Made by a program: the position numbers and the translations under genes
Notes under the pieces: model-generated
The model's database searches: none
What the model was told of the DNA's origin: nothing
What the model saw: only the letters and a program-made list of their open reading frames with translations
Shown here: positions 63,851 to 64,000 of the stretch, piece after piece
How the letters are laid out: the number at the start of each line of letters is the position of its first letter
Position numbering within the stretch: position 1 is the first letter of the stretch
Assembly: GCA_958450325.1 (NCBI GenBank)
Contig: OY288241.1
Coordinates: 53,888,078 to 53,952,077, forward strand
Direction: 5' to 3'
Length of the DNA stretch: 64,000 nucleotides
Source of the DNA: Agrostemma githago
Taxonomy: Eukaryota; Streptophyta; Magnoliopsida; Caryophyllales; Caryophyllaceae

Positions 63851-64000
63851 CACTACAAGAAAGAACGTTCATTCCTACGGACCTGATTCGTAGGAAACAT
63901 GCCAATTTCCGTCGGAATAAGCACGTTCCTACGGAAAATTCGTAGGAACCATTTCGTCGGTATACTTCGTCGGAAATAAATAACTTCCTACGACATTTTT
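63851..64000. mobile_element. CACTA-type element, left end only
   Basis: CACTACAAGAAAGAACG starts exactly where the LINE I ORF2 frame is interrupted. It is followed by many direct and inverted TTCCTACGG, TTCGTAGGAA and TTCCGTCGGAA units, typical CACTA subterminal repeats. The left 3-bp flank is ACC; the right end is beyond the window. This is a different family from 12828-14944, whose subterminal motif is GCCACG. Confidence 0.88.

Overview
This window is a block of transposable elements from a flowering-plant nuclear genome. I found no host gene. The plant signature is an L1-type LINE family whose ORF1 carries an RRM-like (DUF4283-type) domain and a CCHC knuckle, Ty3/gypsy elements of Tat and Athila type with plant tRNA primer sites, a Ty1/copia element, a Cassandra TRIM carrying 5S rRNA sequence, CACTA elements and a MULE-like element. 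A eudicot is likely; the family cannot be fixed from sequence alone.

The backbone is a chain of nine non-LTR retrotransposons, all on the plus strand and all joined head-to-tail through (TAA)n microsatellite. A is 1-3155 plus 12135-12827. B is 15091-23717. C is 24956-29988. D is a 5'-truncated copy at 29989-31080. E is 31085-34973. F is 34974-38057 plus 53882-55523. G is 55524-60614. H is a 5'-truncated copy at 60615-61860. I is 61912-63850. A, B, C, D, F, G and I are L1-type: AT-hook plus DUF4283-like plus CCHC in ORF1, and endonuclease, RT and zf-RVT in ORF2. ORF2 normally starts in an ATGA overlap with the ORF1 stop. E and H are a different kind of LINE: one ORF with N-terminal zinc fingers, RT, a CCHC motif and what looks like a restriction-like endonuclease (R2/R4-like layout). 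Every visible LINE 5' boundary lies in or beside TAA repeat. This fits LINEs that target the TAA tails of earlier LINEs.

Later insertions broke the chain. A minus-strand Tat-type gag-only LTR element (3156-12134) lies in A. A CACTA element (12828-14944) with a 5S-like segment lies in A's tail. A probable solo LTR (15400-19062) lies in B ORF1. A MULE-like element (23718-24816) lies in B's tail. A 15.8 kb Athila-like element with gag and protease only (38058-53876) lies in F ORF2, and its 5' LTR holds a decayed copia element (39277-45503). A complete Cassandra (60697-61427) lies in H. A second CACTA starts at 63851 inside I and runs off the window. Most of these insertions have identifiable target-site duplications.

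Only ORF1 of LINE C is open from start to stop. Every ORF2, the RLE-type ORF and the gag/pol genes are broken by stops, frameshifts or deletions, so nothing here looks autonomous. Many frameshifts sit in homopolymer runs and could partly be assembly errors.
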